Assembly: GCF_020567705.1 (NCBI RefSeq)
Contig: NZ_JAJDJU010000012.1
Span: 1 to 64,000, forward strand
Direction of reading: 5' to 3'
Length of the DNA stretch: 64,000 nt
Origin: Acidocella sp. KAb 2-4
GTDB lineage: Bacteria; Pseudomonadota; Alphaproteobacteria; Acetobacterales; Acetobacteraceae
In this document: positions 44,723 through 54,156 of the stretch, piece by piece
How the letters are laid out: the number at the start of each line of letters is the position of its first letter
Position numbering within the stretch: position 1 is the stretch's first letter
Translations under genes and position numbers: made by a program
Notes under the pieces: model-generated
Told to the model about the DNA's origin: nothing
Database searches by the model: none
The model's input: only the letters and a program-made list of their open reading frames with translations

Positions 44723-45760
44723 TTATCCCCCCTGCCCCCGCCGCAGGCTCACCCGCGGCGCGTCCGGGTTACGCACGGGGAGCACACCAGCCACCGCACG
44801 CGGCACATAAGGCGCCTCCAGCGCGGCAATTTCCTCCGGTGATAGCACGACCTCCAGCGCCCCCAGCGCGTCGATGAGGTGAGAGGGTTTGGTGACGCCG
44901 ATGATCGGCGCCGCGACCTCGGGTTTTTGCAGCACCCAGGCCAGAGCCACCTGGGCGCGCTTCAGCTCCTTCGCCGCGGCGATTCGGGCGACCTCCGCCA
45001 CCACCCGCCGGTCCTGCTGCTCGGTATCGGCGTAAATGACCCTCATGAAGGCATCATTTGCCGAGCGCGTGGTGGTCTCCGCCCAGTCGCGGGTCAGCTT
45101 GCCGCGGGCCAACGGGCTCCAGGGAAGCACCCCCACCCCCATATCCGCGCAGAGCGGCAGCATCTCGCGCTCCTCCTCCCGGTAGATCAGATTCACCTGG
45201 TTCTGCATGGAGATGAACTTTGTCCAGCCATGCATCTGCGCAGTATATTGCGCCTTGGCGAATTGCCATGCGAACATCGAGGAGGCGCCGATATAGCGCA
45301 CCTTGCCGGCCTTCACGATGTCGTGCAGCGCCTCCATCGTTTCCTCGATGGGCGTGGTCTCGTCCCAGCGGTGGATCTGGTAGAGATCGAGATACTCCAT
45401 CCCCAGCCGGCGCAAACTGTCATCCACGGCCATGAAGAGCGATTTGCGGGAGAGGCCGCCGGTATTAGGCGCGTTCCGCCAGGGAAAGAAGGCTTTCGAG
45501 GCCACCACGATTTCATCCCGGCGGGCGAAATCGGCCAGCGCCCGGCCGAGGATCTCTTCCGAAGAACCATTGGAATACATATTGGCCGTGTCGAAAAAAT
45601 TGATGCCAGCTTCCAGCGCCTGACGGATGATGGCACGGCTTGCCTCCTCGTCCAGCGTCCAGCCGCCATGCGGGCCGCGGCCAGCCTCGCCAAAACTCAT
45701 GCAACCGAGGCAGAGGCGGGAAATTTTCAGTCCGGTTGGGCCGAGATTGCGGTATTCCAT
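44723..45760 (-). CDS. Aldo/keto reductase
   Basis: 345 residues, TIM-barrel AKR. Start MEYRNLGPTGLKISRLCLGC; catalytic Asp and Tyr in FDTANMYSNGSSE; catalytic Lys in IVVASKAFF; His in YQIHRWDETTP; and the NADPH-binding end APIIGVTKPSHLIDAL. It resembles the YajO/auxin-induced-like AKRs; the substrate is unknown. ATG 45758-45760 was chosen because the upstream frame (to 45889) does not look like protein. Monocistronic, next to the IS3 element. Confidence 0.9.
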   Translation of the reverse strand: MEYRNLGPTGLKISRLCLGCMSFGEAGRGPHGGWTLDEEASRAIIRQALEAGINFFDTANMYSNGSSEEILGRALADFARRDEIVVASKAFFPWRNAPNTGGLSRKSLFMAVDDSLRRLGMEYLDLYQIHRWDETTPIEETMEALHDIVKAGKVRYIGASSMFAWQFAKAQYTAQMHGWTKFISMQNQVNLIYREEEREMLPLCADMGVGVLPWSPLARGKLTRDWAETTTRSANDAFMRVIYADTEQQDRRVVAEVARIAAAKELKRAQVALAWVLQKPEVAAPIIGVTKPSHLIDALGALEVVLSPEEIAALEAPYVPRAVAGVLPVRNPDAPRVSLRRGQGG

Positions 45761-45869
45761 GGCGCTGGGTCCCTCTTGTTCCACCCGCAACATAGGCGGC
45801 TGGCGCTGGTGAGGATAGAGGAGAGATGGCAGGGCAGAGGCGTATCTCAGGCCGCGGAGATTTGCCTCT

Positions 45870-46853
45870 TTACACGTTTCCCCGCTCACAGAAGAAAACG
45901 AGTTGGTGACTATATGTACGGGTGGCGATACGACCGGCTTCGCCAGCCCCGCCGGCCTTCGTCTCGAAGGCTAATCTACGCCAATTCGCCGCAAATATCT
46001 CTTTCGGATGAAAAAAGCCTATCCGGTCGTCCTCCAAGATGAGGCAAGTCAGCCTGCGCCGTGGATTGTAGAAACGCTCGATATAGTCGAACACATCGGC
46101 CCTGGCCCGGTCGCGGGTGCGGTAGGTCTTGGCGGCGGTGCGCTCGGTTTTGAGCGAGGAGAAGAAGCTCTCCATTGCCGAATTGTCCCAGACATTGCCG
46201 GCCCGGCTCATTGAGCAGGTGATGCCATTGTCTGCCAGCAGACGCTGAAATTGCTCGCTGGTATATTGCGAGCCCTGGTCAGAGTGATGCAGAAGCGCGT
46301 CGGCTTTGCCTCGCCGCCGTACCGCCATCATCAGGGCATCCATGACCAGGGCTGCATCGCGTTCCGCCTTCATTGACCAGCCAACGATGCGCCGGGAGAA
46401 AAGGTCCAGAACCGCGGCCACATACAGCCATCCTTCGGCGGTCCAGATATAGGTGAAGTCAGCCAGCCATTTCTGGTTTGGCCGGCTCGCCGCGAAATCT
46501 CGATCAAGGATGTTATCGGCAATCACCGCGCGTTCGCCATCGTTCTTGGGTTTGGCACGCCGCTTCGGGCGCGCCCGATAGCCATTCTCGCGCATCAGCC
46601 GCTCAACCCGGTGCAGGCCGCAGGCCAGGCCCTCTTCGAGCACATCACGCCACACACGGCGCGCGCTATAAGTCCGGTCGCTGGCCTTGAAGCTGGTGCG
46701 GATGGCGGCACCGAGCTTCTCGTCATGAATGGCCCGTTCACAAGCTGGTCGGTTGAGCCAAGCATGGAAGCCGGAACGCGATACCTCAAGAGCATTGCAT
46801 AGCCAGCTGACCGGCCAGATATGCCGGTTCTTCGCGATGAAGGCGAACTTCAT
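45870..46853 (-). CDS. IS3-family transposase OrfB
   Basis: 327 residues. The catalytic DDE residues are visible: Asp in WLADFTYIW, Asp in LLHHSDQGSQYTS and Glu in WDNSAMESFFSSLKTE. An HTH_21 region lies near the N-terminus (SRSGFHAWLNRP). The protein follows family sequence up to RFYNPRRR, but then lacks the usual HSTLGY.SP block and continues for about 60 atypical residues to a stop. It is either an unusual subgroup or a run-on from left-end truncation. Start overlaps orfA stop (ATGA at 46850-46853); a frameshift fusion is the usual active form. Confidence 0.9.
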   Translation of the reverse strand: MKFAFIAKNRHIWPVSWLCNALEVSRSGFHAWLNRPACERAIHDEKLGAAIRTSFKASDRTYSARRVWRDVLEEGLACGLHRVERLMRENGYRARPKRRAKPKNDGERAVIADNILDRDFAASRPNQKWLADFTYIWTAEGWLYVAAVLDLFSRRIVGWSMKAERDAALVMDALMMAVRRRGKADALLHHSDQGSQYTSEQFQRLLADNGITCSMSRAGNVWDNSAMESFFSSLKTERTAAKTYRTRDRARADVFDYIERFYNPRRRLTCLILEDDRIGFFHPKEIFAANWRRLAFETKAGGAGEAGRIATRTYSHQLVFFCERGNV

Positions 46854-47140
46854 ATCGATTCTCTCGCAAAGAATGCCGCGGCCTTTTTTAGGATGTCACG
46901 CTCCGCCTTGAGCTTGGCGACCTCCTTCTTGAGGGCCGCGATCTCAACCATGTCGGCCCGCTGCTGGCCATGGCCAGGGAACGCCGTCGCAGGCGCCGCC
47001 GCCAATTCACGCATCCAGCGCCGTAACACGCTCTCCGCCAGATCCAGGTCACGGGCAGCCTGGGCAACCGATACGCCCCGCTCCGTAACCAGCTTTACAA
47101 CCTCGGTTTTGAACTCAGCTCCATACTTCCGTCTCGTCAT
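46850..47140 (-). CDS. IS3-family transposase OrfA
   Basis: 96 residues with the HTH_8 opening RRKYGAEFKTEVVKLVTERG, then SVAQAARDLDLAESVLRRW, and a C-terminal leucine-zipper-like helix (EIAALKKEVAKLKAERDILKKA). An A6G heptamer (minus strand of 46883-46889, AAAAAAG) in the LKKA codons is a standard -1 frameshift site to make the OrfAB fusion. OrfA binds the element's ends. Confidence 0.93.
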   Translation of the reverse strand: MTRRKYGAEFKTEVVKLVTERGVSVAQAARDLDLAESVLRRWMRELAAAPATAFPGHGQQRADMVEIAALKKEVAKLKAERDILKKAAAFFARESI

Positions 47141-47322
47141 GTCTGCTCTCCGGTTCCTGCGTCACGATCTTATCCTCGTGTCCACCAAACCGGCAGCAGC
47201 TCATTTGAAGCCACACGCGATCCGCCCGCGATCCCGCAAAGCTACTATTATTAACGTACGGTTATGTGTGCGTATCCAATCCCTCTGATATCGTCTTCGG
47301 CGAAAGGCGGCGGATTTGAAAC

Positions 47323-48252
47323 ATGATCGCGGTTTTTGGGCATCGTGGCGCCTGCGGGCTGGCCCCGGAGAACACACTGACAGGGTTTCGTTTAGCGGCG
47401 CGCTTGGGTTTAACGGGCGTTGAGTTCGATGTCGGCATGACCGCGGATAATATTCCGGTCGTCCACCACGATATCCGTCTCAATCAAGACATCGCCCGTG
47501 ACAAAAGCGGCGCTTATGTCGGCGAGGATGCACCGTTGATCCGCGCCCTCACGTATCGGCAATTATCCACCTATGATGTCGGAAGGCCACGTCGCGGCTC
47601 GGTTTACGCCAGCCGGCACCTAACGCAGCAGGCGCTGGATGGCGCGCGGATCCCGACGCTGGCCGAGGCTGTCGCCGCCTGCACGTCGCTTGATCTGCTC
47701 ATCGAGATCAAAACCGCTCCCGACCGGCCTGACACGACCCACACACCCATGGAATTGGTTGCGCAGGTCTCGCGCGTTTTATGTACCTTGGAGGCCACCG
47801 ACAAATCCATGCTGTTCGCATTTGACTGGCGGGTTTTAGCGGTGGCGGCGCGGCATATCCCCTCTTTGCGGCGCGGCTGCCTGACCGATGCGCAGACCGT
47901 GCGCGATGCCCATCTGTGGTTCGGCGATACCCGCCTCGCAGCGCACCAGCCACAAAAACCGGGCAGCGTGCCGCGCACCGTGGCGAGTACGGGGGCCGTT
48001 ATATGGGCGCCCGAACAGACGACGCTGAATGAAGCCGAGATGATCGAGGCCCGGCGCCTGGGCCTTGCCGTGATTCCGTGGACAGTGAATGAGCCCAACG
48101 ACATGGAGCGCATGATCGAGCTTGGTGTGGATGGGATAATCTCAGATGTTCCGGACCAGATCAAAAACCTGCTCGCCGCCCGCAACCTTACGCTGGCGGC
48201 GCCCGGTTATATCTCGCGCCTTAAGCCGCGAAGGCCGGTTGACCCTAAATAA
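47323..48252 (+). CDS. Glycerophosphodiester phosphodiesterase
   Basis: 309 residues of the GDPD TIM-barrel. Opening VFGHRGACGLAPENTLTGF with catalytic His and Arg, metal ligands in VEFDVGMTADNIPVVHHD, and the end block GLAVIPWTVNEPNDMERMIELGVDGIISDVP. It hydrolyses glycerophosphodiesters to glycerol-3-phosphate and an alcohol. No signal peptide, so it is cytosolic, UgpQ-like. Monocistronic. Confidence 0.92.
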   Translation: MIAVFGHRGACGLAPENTLTGFRLAARLGLTGVEFDVGMTADNIPVVHHDIRLNQDIARDKSGAYVGEDAPLIRALTYRQLSTYDVGRPRRGSVYASRHLTQQALDGARIPTLAEAVAACTSLDLLIEIKTAPDRPDTTHTPMELVAQVSRVLCTLEATDKSMLFAFDWRVLAVAARHIPSLRRGCLTDAQTVRDAHLWFGDTRLAAHQPQKPGSVPRTVASTGAVIWAPEQTTLNEAEMIEARRLGLAVIPWTVNEPNDMERMIELGVDGIISDVPDQIKNLLAARNLTLAAPGYISRLKPRRPVDPK

Positions 48253-48452
48253 GCGCCGCTGGCGCACGAGCGAGCGGCGAGATCAGTCATTCCGGCCAAC
48301 AACAACTGGGCCAGGCGCGGCATTCAATCCCTGCCAATTCCTGGTACGGACGGCATCAAGGTCAGGCAAAGCTTGATCGTGAAACACGCCCCAGGGCTGG
48401 TAAGCCGCCGCCGCCGTGCTACGTAAACGGCAGAAATTGGGAATTGAGACAC

Positions 48453-49820
48453 ATGCATTTCGACCTTTTCGTCATTGGCGGCGGCTCGGCTGGGGTTCGC
48501 TGCGCGCGCATCGCGGCGGGGCATGGCGCCCGGGTCGGCGTGGCGGAGAGCCGCTTCTGGGGCGGCACCTGCGTCAATATCGGCTGCGTGCCCAAGAAAT
48601 TCCTGGTCATGGCCGCCGAATACGGCGCCATCGCCGAGGATGCGCGCGGCTTCGGCTGGGATGTCGAGACCCGCGCGCATGACTGGTCCGCCCTGCTCGC
48701 CGCCAAGGATCAGGAAATCGCTCGCCTCAACGGCATTTACCGCCGCCTGCTCGACAATGCCGGCGCCACCATCTTCGACGCCCGCGCCAGCTTCATCGAC
48801 GCCCATACCCTCGATGTCGGCGGCCAGCGCGTCACGGCGGACAAGATCGTGATCGCCACCGGCGGCCACCCCACGGGGCTGGATATTCCCGGCGCCGAGC
48901 ACGCCATCGTCTCGGACGACGCCTTCTTCCTGCCCGAGATGCCCAAGCGCGTCGCCATCGTCGGCAGCGGCTATATCGCGGTGGAATTCGCCGGGGTGTT
49001 CGCGGGGCTGGGCGCCGAGACGCACCTGATCTACCGCCAGCCCCTGCCGCTGCGCGGGTTCGACGAGGATATCCGCGCCGCCCTGGCCGGCACCCTGGCG
49101 GGCAACGGCGTCACCCTGCATCCGGGCACGCTGCCCAGCGCCATCACCCTCAGCGGCGGCGCCAAGCAGGTCGCGCTGTCCAATGGCGAGACGCTCGCGG
49201 TCGATCTGGTGTTTTTCGCCACCGGGCGCGCGGCCAATACGCGCGGGCTCAACCTGGCGGATGCCGGGGTGCATACCGGCCCGCGCGGCGAGGTGCTGGT
49301 CGATTCCGCCTTCTGCACCTCGGTGCCGCATATCTACGCGCTGGGCGATGTCACCGACCGGTTGAACCTGACCCCGGTGGCCACCGCGCAGGGCCACGCG
49401 CTGGCCGACACGCTGTTCGGCAACCGCCCGCGCGGCGTGAATCTCGACAACGTGCCGACGGCGGTGTTCTCCATTCCGCCCATCGCCACGGTGGGGCTGA
49501 CCGAGGAGGAAGCCGCGAAGCGGGGGGAGGTCACAATCTTCCTCTCCCGCTTCACGCCCATGCGCCACACCCTCACTGGGCGCGAACGCAAGACACTTAT
49601 GAAGATGGTGGTGGACCGGGCCACAGACAAGGTGCTGGGCGCGCATATGTTGGGCGAGGACGCGCCCGAGATCATACAGGGCCTGGCCGTGGCCATCACC
49701 GCCGGAGCGACCAAGGCCGATTTCGACCGCACCATCGGCATCCACCCCACCGCGGCCGAGGAATTCGTGACCATGCGCACACAGACCAGGGTTGCCGGCC
49801 CCGGCCTTGGCGGCGAGTAG
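48453..49820 (+). CDS. gor: Glutathione-disulfide reductase
   Basis: 455 residues. FAD site VIGGGSAGVRCARIAA, redox-active disulfide in GGTCVNIGCVPKKF, NAD(P)H site IVGSGYIAVEFAGVFAGLG, second FAD block YALGDVTDRLNLTPVA, and C-terminal active-site HPTAAEEFVTMR. It reduces oxidised glutathione with NADPH. The substitution pattern fits glutathione reductase rather than mercuric or lipoamide family members. I chose ATG 48453 over TTG 48444. Glutathione also serves the maleylpyruvate isomerase of this window. Confidence 0.92.
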   Translation: MHFDLFVIGGGSAGVRCARIAAGHGARVGVAESRFWGGTCVNIGCVPKKFLVMAAEYGAIAEDARGFGWDVETRAHDWSALLAAKDQEIARLNGIYRRLLDNAGATIFDARASFIDAHTLDVGGQRVTADKIVIATGGHPTGLDIPGAEHAIVSDDAFFLPEMPKRVAIVGSGYIAVEFAGVFAGLGAETHLIYRQPLPLRGFDEDIRAALAGTLAGNGVTLHPGTLPSAITLSGGAKQVALSNGETLAVDLVFFATGRAANTRGLNLADAGVHTGPRGEVLVDSAFCTSVPHIYALGDVTDRLNLTPVATAQGHALADTLFGNRPRGVNLDNVPTAVFSIPPIATVGLTEEEAAKRGEVTIFLSRFTPMRHTLTGRERKTLMKMVVDRATDKVLGAHMLGEDAPEIIQGLAVAITAGATKADFDRTIGIHPTAAEEFVTMRTQTRVAGPGLGGE

Positions 49821-49846
49821 CCTTGCCCTACATTTCACGCTTATAA

Positions 49847-49868
49847 GGGGCGGAAACAGGACCGCCCC
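49847..49868 (+). promoter_or_regulatory. Hairpin just upstream of the DAHP synthase ribosome-binding site
   Basis: GGGGCGG, eight-base loop, CCGCCCC: a perfect 7-bp GC stem ending 12 bases before the ATG and right before GGGAGAG. No T-run. It may affect initiation of the downstream operon or end gor transcripts inefficiently. Confidence 0.4.
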
Positions 49869-49880
49869 CCGGGAGAGACC

Positions 49881-51272
49881 ATGGATACGATCACCCCAGC
49901 CCCGCTTGCTTCCGGCTGGACACCGCATAGCTGGCGCAACTGCCCGATCCGCCAGGTGCCGAGCTACCCCGACCCGGCCCGGCTGGCGGCGATGGAGGCG
50001 CGCATCGCCAAATTTCCGCCGCTGGTCTTCGCCGGCGAGGCGCGGAACCTGAAGGCGCAGCTCGCCCAGGCGGCGCAGGGCAAGGCGTTCGTGCTGCAAG
50101 GCGGCGATTGCGCCGAGAGCTTCGGCGACTTCACCGCCAATGTCATCCGCGACACATTCCGCGTGCTGCTGCAGATGGCGGTGGTGCTCACCTTTGGCGG
50201 CGGCGTGCCGGTGGTCAAACTCGGGCGCATGGCCGGGCAATTCGCCAAGCCCCGCTCGTCCGACACCGAGACCATGGGTGATGTCACCCTGCCCTCTTAC
50301 CGCGGCGACATCATCAACGGCCCGGAATTCACCGCCCAGGCCCGCATCCCCGACCCCACGCGCATGGAGTTTGGCTATTTCCAGTCGGCCGGCACGCTCA
50401 ACCTGCTGCGCGCCTTCGCCTCTGGCGGCTATGCCGATCTGCACCAGGTGCATCGCTGGAACCTCGATTTCGTGCAGAACTCGCCGCTCGCCGCGCGCTA
50501 TGCCGACCTCGCCACGCGCATCGACGAGACGCTGCGCTTCATGGCCGCCTGCGGCCTGACCAGCAGCGCCACGCCGCAAATCCGCGAGACCGATTTCTAC
50601 ACCAGCCACGAGGCGCTGCTGCTGCCGTATGAGGAAGCGCTCACCCGCATCGACTCAACCACCGGCGAACACTACGCCTGCTCGGCGCATTTCCTGTGGA
50701 TCGGCGACCGCACCCGCCAGCTCGAGGGCGCGCATGTCGAGTTCATGCGCGGCATCCGCAACCCGATCGGCATGAAGGTCGGCCCGAGCATGGAGGCGGA
50801 CGATCTGCTGCGGATCATGGACGTGCTCGACCCGCAGAACGAGCCGGGGCGCCTGACGCTGATCACCCGCATGGGCGCTGACAAGGTGGAGCAGAAGCTG
50901 CCGCCGCTGCTGCGCGCGGTGAAGCGCGCCGGGCGCAGCCCGGTCTGGCTGTGCGACGCCATGCATGGCAACGGCATCACCACCGCCGCCAAGATCAAGA
51001 CCCGCCGCTTCGACGCCATCGTCAGCGAGCTGAAGGGCTTCTTCGACGCGCATGAGGCCGAGGGCACCGTGGCCGGCGGCGCGCATCTGGAGATGACCGG
51101 GCAGGATGTCACCGAGTGCGTCGGCGGCGCGCGCGGCCTCTCGGAGGAAGATCTGGGCGAGCGCTACGAAACCTTCTGCGACCCCCGGCTGAACGCCGAG
51201 CAATCACTGGAAGTCGCGTTCTTCCTGGCTGAGGAGCTGAAATCCCGCCGCGGCGCGAGACTCCCGGCGTGA
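49881..51272 (+). CDS. Class II 3-deoxy-7-phosphoheptulonate (DAHP) synthase
   Basis: 463 residues, the plant/Mycobacterium-type class II enzyme: W.P.SWR..P..Q.P.YPD near the N-terminus, [44 protein letters not shown] and [10 protein letters not shown]-like block ([10 protein letters not shown]). It condenses PEP and erythrose-4-phosphate, the first shikimate step. First gene of a coupled run: its stop overlaps the pncB start (GTGA). Confidence 0.94.
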   Translation: MDTITPAPLASGWTPHSWRNCPIRQVPSYPDPARLAAMEARIAKFPPLVFAGEARNLKAQLAQAAQGKAFVLQGGDCAESFGDFTANVIRDTFRVLLQMAVVLTFGGGVPVVKLGRMAGQFAKPRSSDTETMGDVTLPSYRGDIINGPEFTAQARIPDPTRMEFGYFQSAGTLNLLRAFASGGYADLHQVHRWNLDFVQNSPLAARYADLATRIDETLRFMAACGLTSSATPQIRETDFYTSHEALLLPYEEALTRIDSTTGEHYACSAHFLWIGDRTRQLEGAHVEFMRGIRNPIGMKVGPSMEADDLLRIMDVLDPQNEPGRLTLITRMGADKVEQKLPPLLRAVKRAGRSPVWLCDAMHGNGITTAAKIKTRRFDAIVSELKGFFDAHEAEGTVAGGAHLEMTGQDVTECVGGARGLSEEDLGERYETFCDPRLNAEQSLEVAFFLAEELKSRRGARLPA

Positions 51273-52402
51273 CACCCGCCCCCCTGGGCGATGCCGACAT
51301 CGCCGCGCGTACGGATTCCTACTTCAACCGCACGCGCGAGATCGTCACCCGCTTCGGCGATGCGCGCGTCACCTACGCCATCTTCCTGCGCCGCCCGGTG
51401 GTCTCCGCCCCGGCCCTGCTGCTGGACTGGCTGCAGGCGGTGGCCCGCGCCCGGCATGAGCATTTCGACATCGAGCTGATGCACAAAGAGGGCGCCTGGG
51501 TCGGCGCGGGCGAGCCGCTGGTTTATGTCACCGGCAGTTTCGCGGCCCTGGCCGACCTTGAGACCATCGCCCTGCAAAAAATCGGCGCCGCCTGTGTCGC
51601 CGCGCATAACGCCTTCCAGATGGCCGCGGCGCTGCCCCAGGCCGCGTTTCTGGCCATGGAGGCGCGCCATTGCGCCGGGGCCGAGATGCAGGAGATCATG
51701 GCCTATGCCTGCGCCGTCGGCTCGCGCGCCGCGCAGGAAGAGGGCGCGCGCGGCTTCGTCGGCAACGCCAATGACTGGACGGCGCATTATTTCGGCGCCG
51801 CGCATGGCTACGGCACCATGCCGCACGCCCTCATCGGCTATGCCGGCTCCACCCTGCGCGCGGCGCAGATGTTCGTGGAAACCTATCCGGACGAGCCGCT
51901 CACCGTGCTGGTCGATTATTTCGGCCGCGAGATCACCGACACGCTGGAAGTCTGCAACGCCTTCCCTCATCTGGCGCAGACCGGGCGGCTCTCGGTGCGG
52001 CTCGACACCCATGGCGGGCGCTATCTCGAAGGGCTGGACCCGCAGGAGAGCTACGCCGTGCTGGAGCGCAACGCCCCCGGCGCGCTGCGCCGCTACCGCA
52101 GCCAGCGCGAGCTCGGCTACCTGATCGGCACCGGCGTCTCCGCCGCCGCCATCTGGAAGATGCGCGAGGCGCTAAACCTCGCCGGCTTCCCGGCGGTGCG
52201 CATCGTCGCCTCCTCGGGCTTCGGCGTCGAGAAATGTTCGGTCATGGCCGACGCCAAGGCGCCGATCGACGTGGTTGGCACCGGCAGCTTCATCCCCGAA
52301 ACTTGGTCCGAGACCTACGCCACGGCCGACATCGTGGCCTATGACGGCAAGCCCTTGGTGAAGCTGGGGCGCGAATTCCTGCTGCGCACCACCCATGGCT
52401 GA
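51269..52402 (+). CDS. pncB: Nicotinate phosphoribosyltransferase
   Basis: 377 residues. GTG start at 51269 overlapping the DAHP synthase stop. DSYFNRT near the N-terminus, [32 protein letters not shown] and the phosphoribosyl-binding [12 protein letters not shown] and VGTGSFIPE blocks support the NAPRTase fold. It makes nicotinate mononucleotide for NAD salvage. It overlaps nadE by 8 bases, and both act in NAD supply. Confidence 0.88.
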   Translation: MTPAPLGDADIAARTDSYFNRTREIVTRFGDARVTYAIFLRRPVVSAPALLLDWLQAVARARHEHFDIELMHKEGAWVGAGEPLVYVTGSFAALADLETIALQKIGAACVAAHNAFQMAAALPQAAFLAMEARHCAGAEMQEIMAYACAVGSRAAQEEGARGFVGNANDWTAHYFGAAHGYGTMPHALIGYAGSTLRAAQMFVETYPDEPLTVLVDYFGREITDTLEVCNAFPHLAQTGRLSVRLDTHGGRYLEGLDPQESYAVLERNAPGALRRYRSQRELGYLIGTGVSAAAIWKMREALNLAGFPAVRIVASSGFGVEKCSVMADAKAPIDVVGTGSFIPETWSETYATADIVAYDGKPLVKLGREFLLRTTHG

Positions 52403-54059
52403 CACGCTCACCCTCGCCATCGCCCAGATCAACCTGCATGTCGGCGCCATCGACAAAAATGTCGCCGCCATCCGGGCCGCGCGCGCCCAGGCCGCGGCGC
52501 TGGGGGCCGATCTCGTCGTCACCCCGGAACTCTCCATCTCCGGCTACCCGCCGGAGGATCTGGTGCTCAAGCCCGCCTTCGTCGCCGCCTGCGAGGATGC
52601 GGCGGCGGAGCTGGCGCAGGACACCGCCGATGGCGGCCCGGCGCTGATCATCGGCACGCCCTGGCGCAATGGCGACAAGCTGCACAACGCCGCCTTCCTG
52701 CTCGAAGCCGGGCGGATCAGCGCCCGCCGCGCCAAGGTGGAACTGCCCAATTACGGGGTGTTCGACGAAAAACGCGTGTTCGACGCCGGCGCGGCGGAGG
52801 GTCCGGTGGCGTTCCACGGCTTCCGCCTCGGGCTGATGATCTGCGAGGATTGGTGGCTGCCCAACGTCTCCGCCTGCCTGGCCGGGGCCGGGGCCGAGTT
52901 GCTGCTCTCGGTCAACGGCTCGCCCTTCGAGGACGGCAAGCAGGAGCGGCGCATCCGCCTCGCCGCCGAGCGCGTGGCCGAAACCGGGCTGCCCTATGTC
53001 TTCGCCGCCATGGTCGGCGGCCAGGATGAAGTGGTGTTCGACGGCGCCTCCTTCGTGCTCAACGCCGATAGCAGCCTCGCCGCGCAGCTGCCGCAATTCG
53101 CCGAGGCGGTAACGCTGACGCGCTGGATGCGCACGCCCGGCGGCCTCGCCTGCGCGCCGCAACCGCCGCCGCCCGCGCCCGACCGGCTGGGGCTGATCTA
53201 TCAGGCGATGATGCTCGGCCTGCGCGACTATGTGAACAAAAACGGCTTTCCCGGCGTGGTGCTCGGCCTCTCCGGCGGCATCGACTCCGCGATCTCCGCC
53301 GCCGTCGCCGCCGACGCGCTGGGGCCCGAGCGCGTGCGCGCGGTGATGCTGCCCAGCCCCTACACCTCGGCCGAAAGCCTGGAAGACGCCGCCGCCTGCG
53401 CGCGGATGCTCGGCATCCCCTACGAGACCATCCCCATCAGCGGGGCGATGGAAGCGTTCGGCGCCGCCCTGGCCCCGGCCTTCGCCGGGCGCGCGCCCGA
53501 CATCACCGAGGAGAACATCCAGGCCCGCACGCGCGGGCTGATCCTGATGGCGATCTCCAACAAATTCGGCCCGATGCTGCTCACCACCGGCAATAAGTCC
53601 GAGATGTCGGTGGGCTACGCCACGCTCTACGGCGATATGTGCGGCGGCTATTCGGTGCTCAAGGATATTTACAAAACCACGGTGTTCGCGCTGTGCCGCT
53701 GGCGCAACGCCAACCACCCGGCGGGCGCCCTCACCCGGCCCGGCCCGGCCATGCCCGAGCGCGTGATCACCAAGCCGCCCAGCGCCGAGCTGCGCCCCAA
53801 CCAGACCGACCAGGATTCGCTGCCGCCCTATGAGGTGCTGGACGCGATCCTCGCGCATCTGATCGAGGGCGAACATTCGGTCGACGACATCGTCGCCGAC
53901 GGCTTCGAGCGCGCCACCGTGCTGCGCGTGGTGCGCCTGCTCGACCGCGCCGAATATAAGCGCCGCCAGGCCCCGCCGGGGGTCAAGATCACCTCCCGCG
54001 CCTTCGGCCGCGACCGCCGCTATCCCCTGACGAACGGGTTCACCAGCCTCGTCAAATAA
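52395..54059 (+). CDS. nadE: Glutamine-dependent NAD+ synthetase
   Basis: 554 residues. An N-terminal nitrilase-like glutaminase domain (Glu in VTPELSISGYPPEDL, Lys in RRAKVELPNYGVFDEKR, Cys in LMICEDWW) is followed by the synthetase domain with the P-loop GLSGGIDSA near residue 290, NIQARTRGLILMAISN and TTGNKSEMSVGYATLYGD. It amidates nicotinate adenine dinucleotide to NAD+ using glutamine. The start overlaps pncB. Confidence 0.95.
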   Translation: MADTLTLAIAQINLHVGAIDKNVAAIRAARAQAAALGADLVVTPELSISGYPPEDLVLKPAFVAACEDAAAELAQDTADGGPALIIGTPWRNGDKLHNAAFLLEAGRISARRAKVELPNYGVFDEKRVFDAGAAEGPVAFHGFRLGLMICEDWWLPNVSACLAGAGAELLLSVNGSPFEDGKQERRIRLAAERVAETGLPYVFAAMVGGQDEVVFDGASFVLNADSSLAAQLPQFAEAVTLTRWMRTPGGLACAPQPPPPAPDRLGLIYQAMMLGLRDYVNKNGFPGVVLGLSGGIDSAISAAVAADALGPERVRAVMLPSPYTSAESLEDAAACARMLGIPYETIPISGAMEAFGAALAPAFAGRAPDITEENIQARTRGLILMAISNKFGPMLLTTGNKSEMSVGYATLYGDMCGGYSVLKDIYKTTVFALCRWRNANHPAGALTRPGPAMPERVITKPPSAELRPNQTDQDSLPPYEVLDAILAHLIEGEHSVDDIVADGFERATVLRVVRLLDRAEYKRRQAPPGVKITSRAFGRDRRYPLTNGFTSLVK

Positions 54060-54156
54060 ACAGCCCTTAGGCTCTGGCCTTTTGTGGCGAACCCGGTATT
54101 AAGCCCTTTTGGCCCGGCCGCGCGCCGGGCGCCTAACCTGGGAGCAGTAGTATCCG

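Larger units (their letters stand above)
45870..47203 (-). mobile_element. IS3-family insertion sequence (left end unresolved)
   Basis: Contains orfA and orfB in the IS3 arrangement. The right end is probably at 47203: read on the minus strand it begins TGAGCTGCTGCCGGTTTGG, similar to the TGA..CG.CCGGGTTT.GTGGA ends of IS407-like elements. No matching inverted end is visible near 45800-45900, so the left boundary is set only at the orfB stop and the element may be truncated there. Confidence 0.75.

Noticed and set aside
54112-54130. Hairpin GCCCGGC-CGCGC-GCCGGGC as terminator of nadE
   Set aside because: The T-run precedes rather than follows the stem on the plus strand, so it is not a normal intrinsic terminator; significance unclear.
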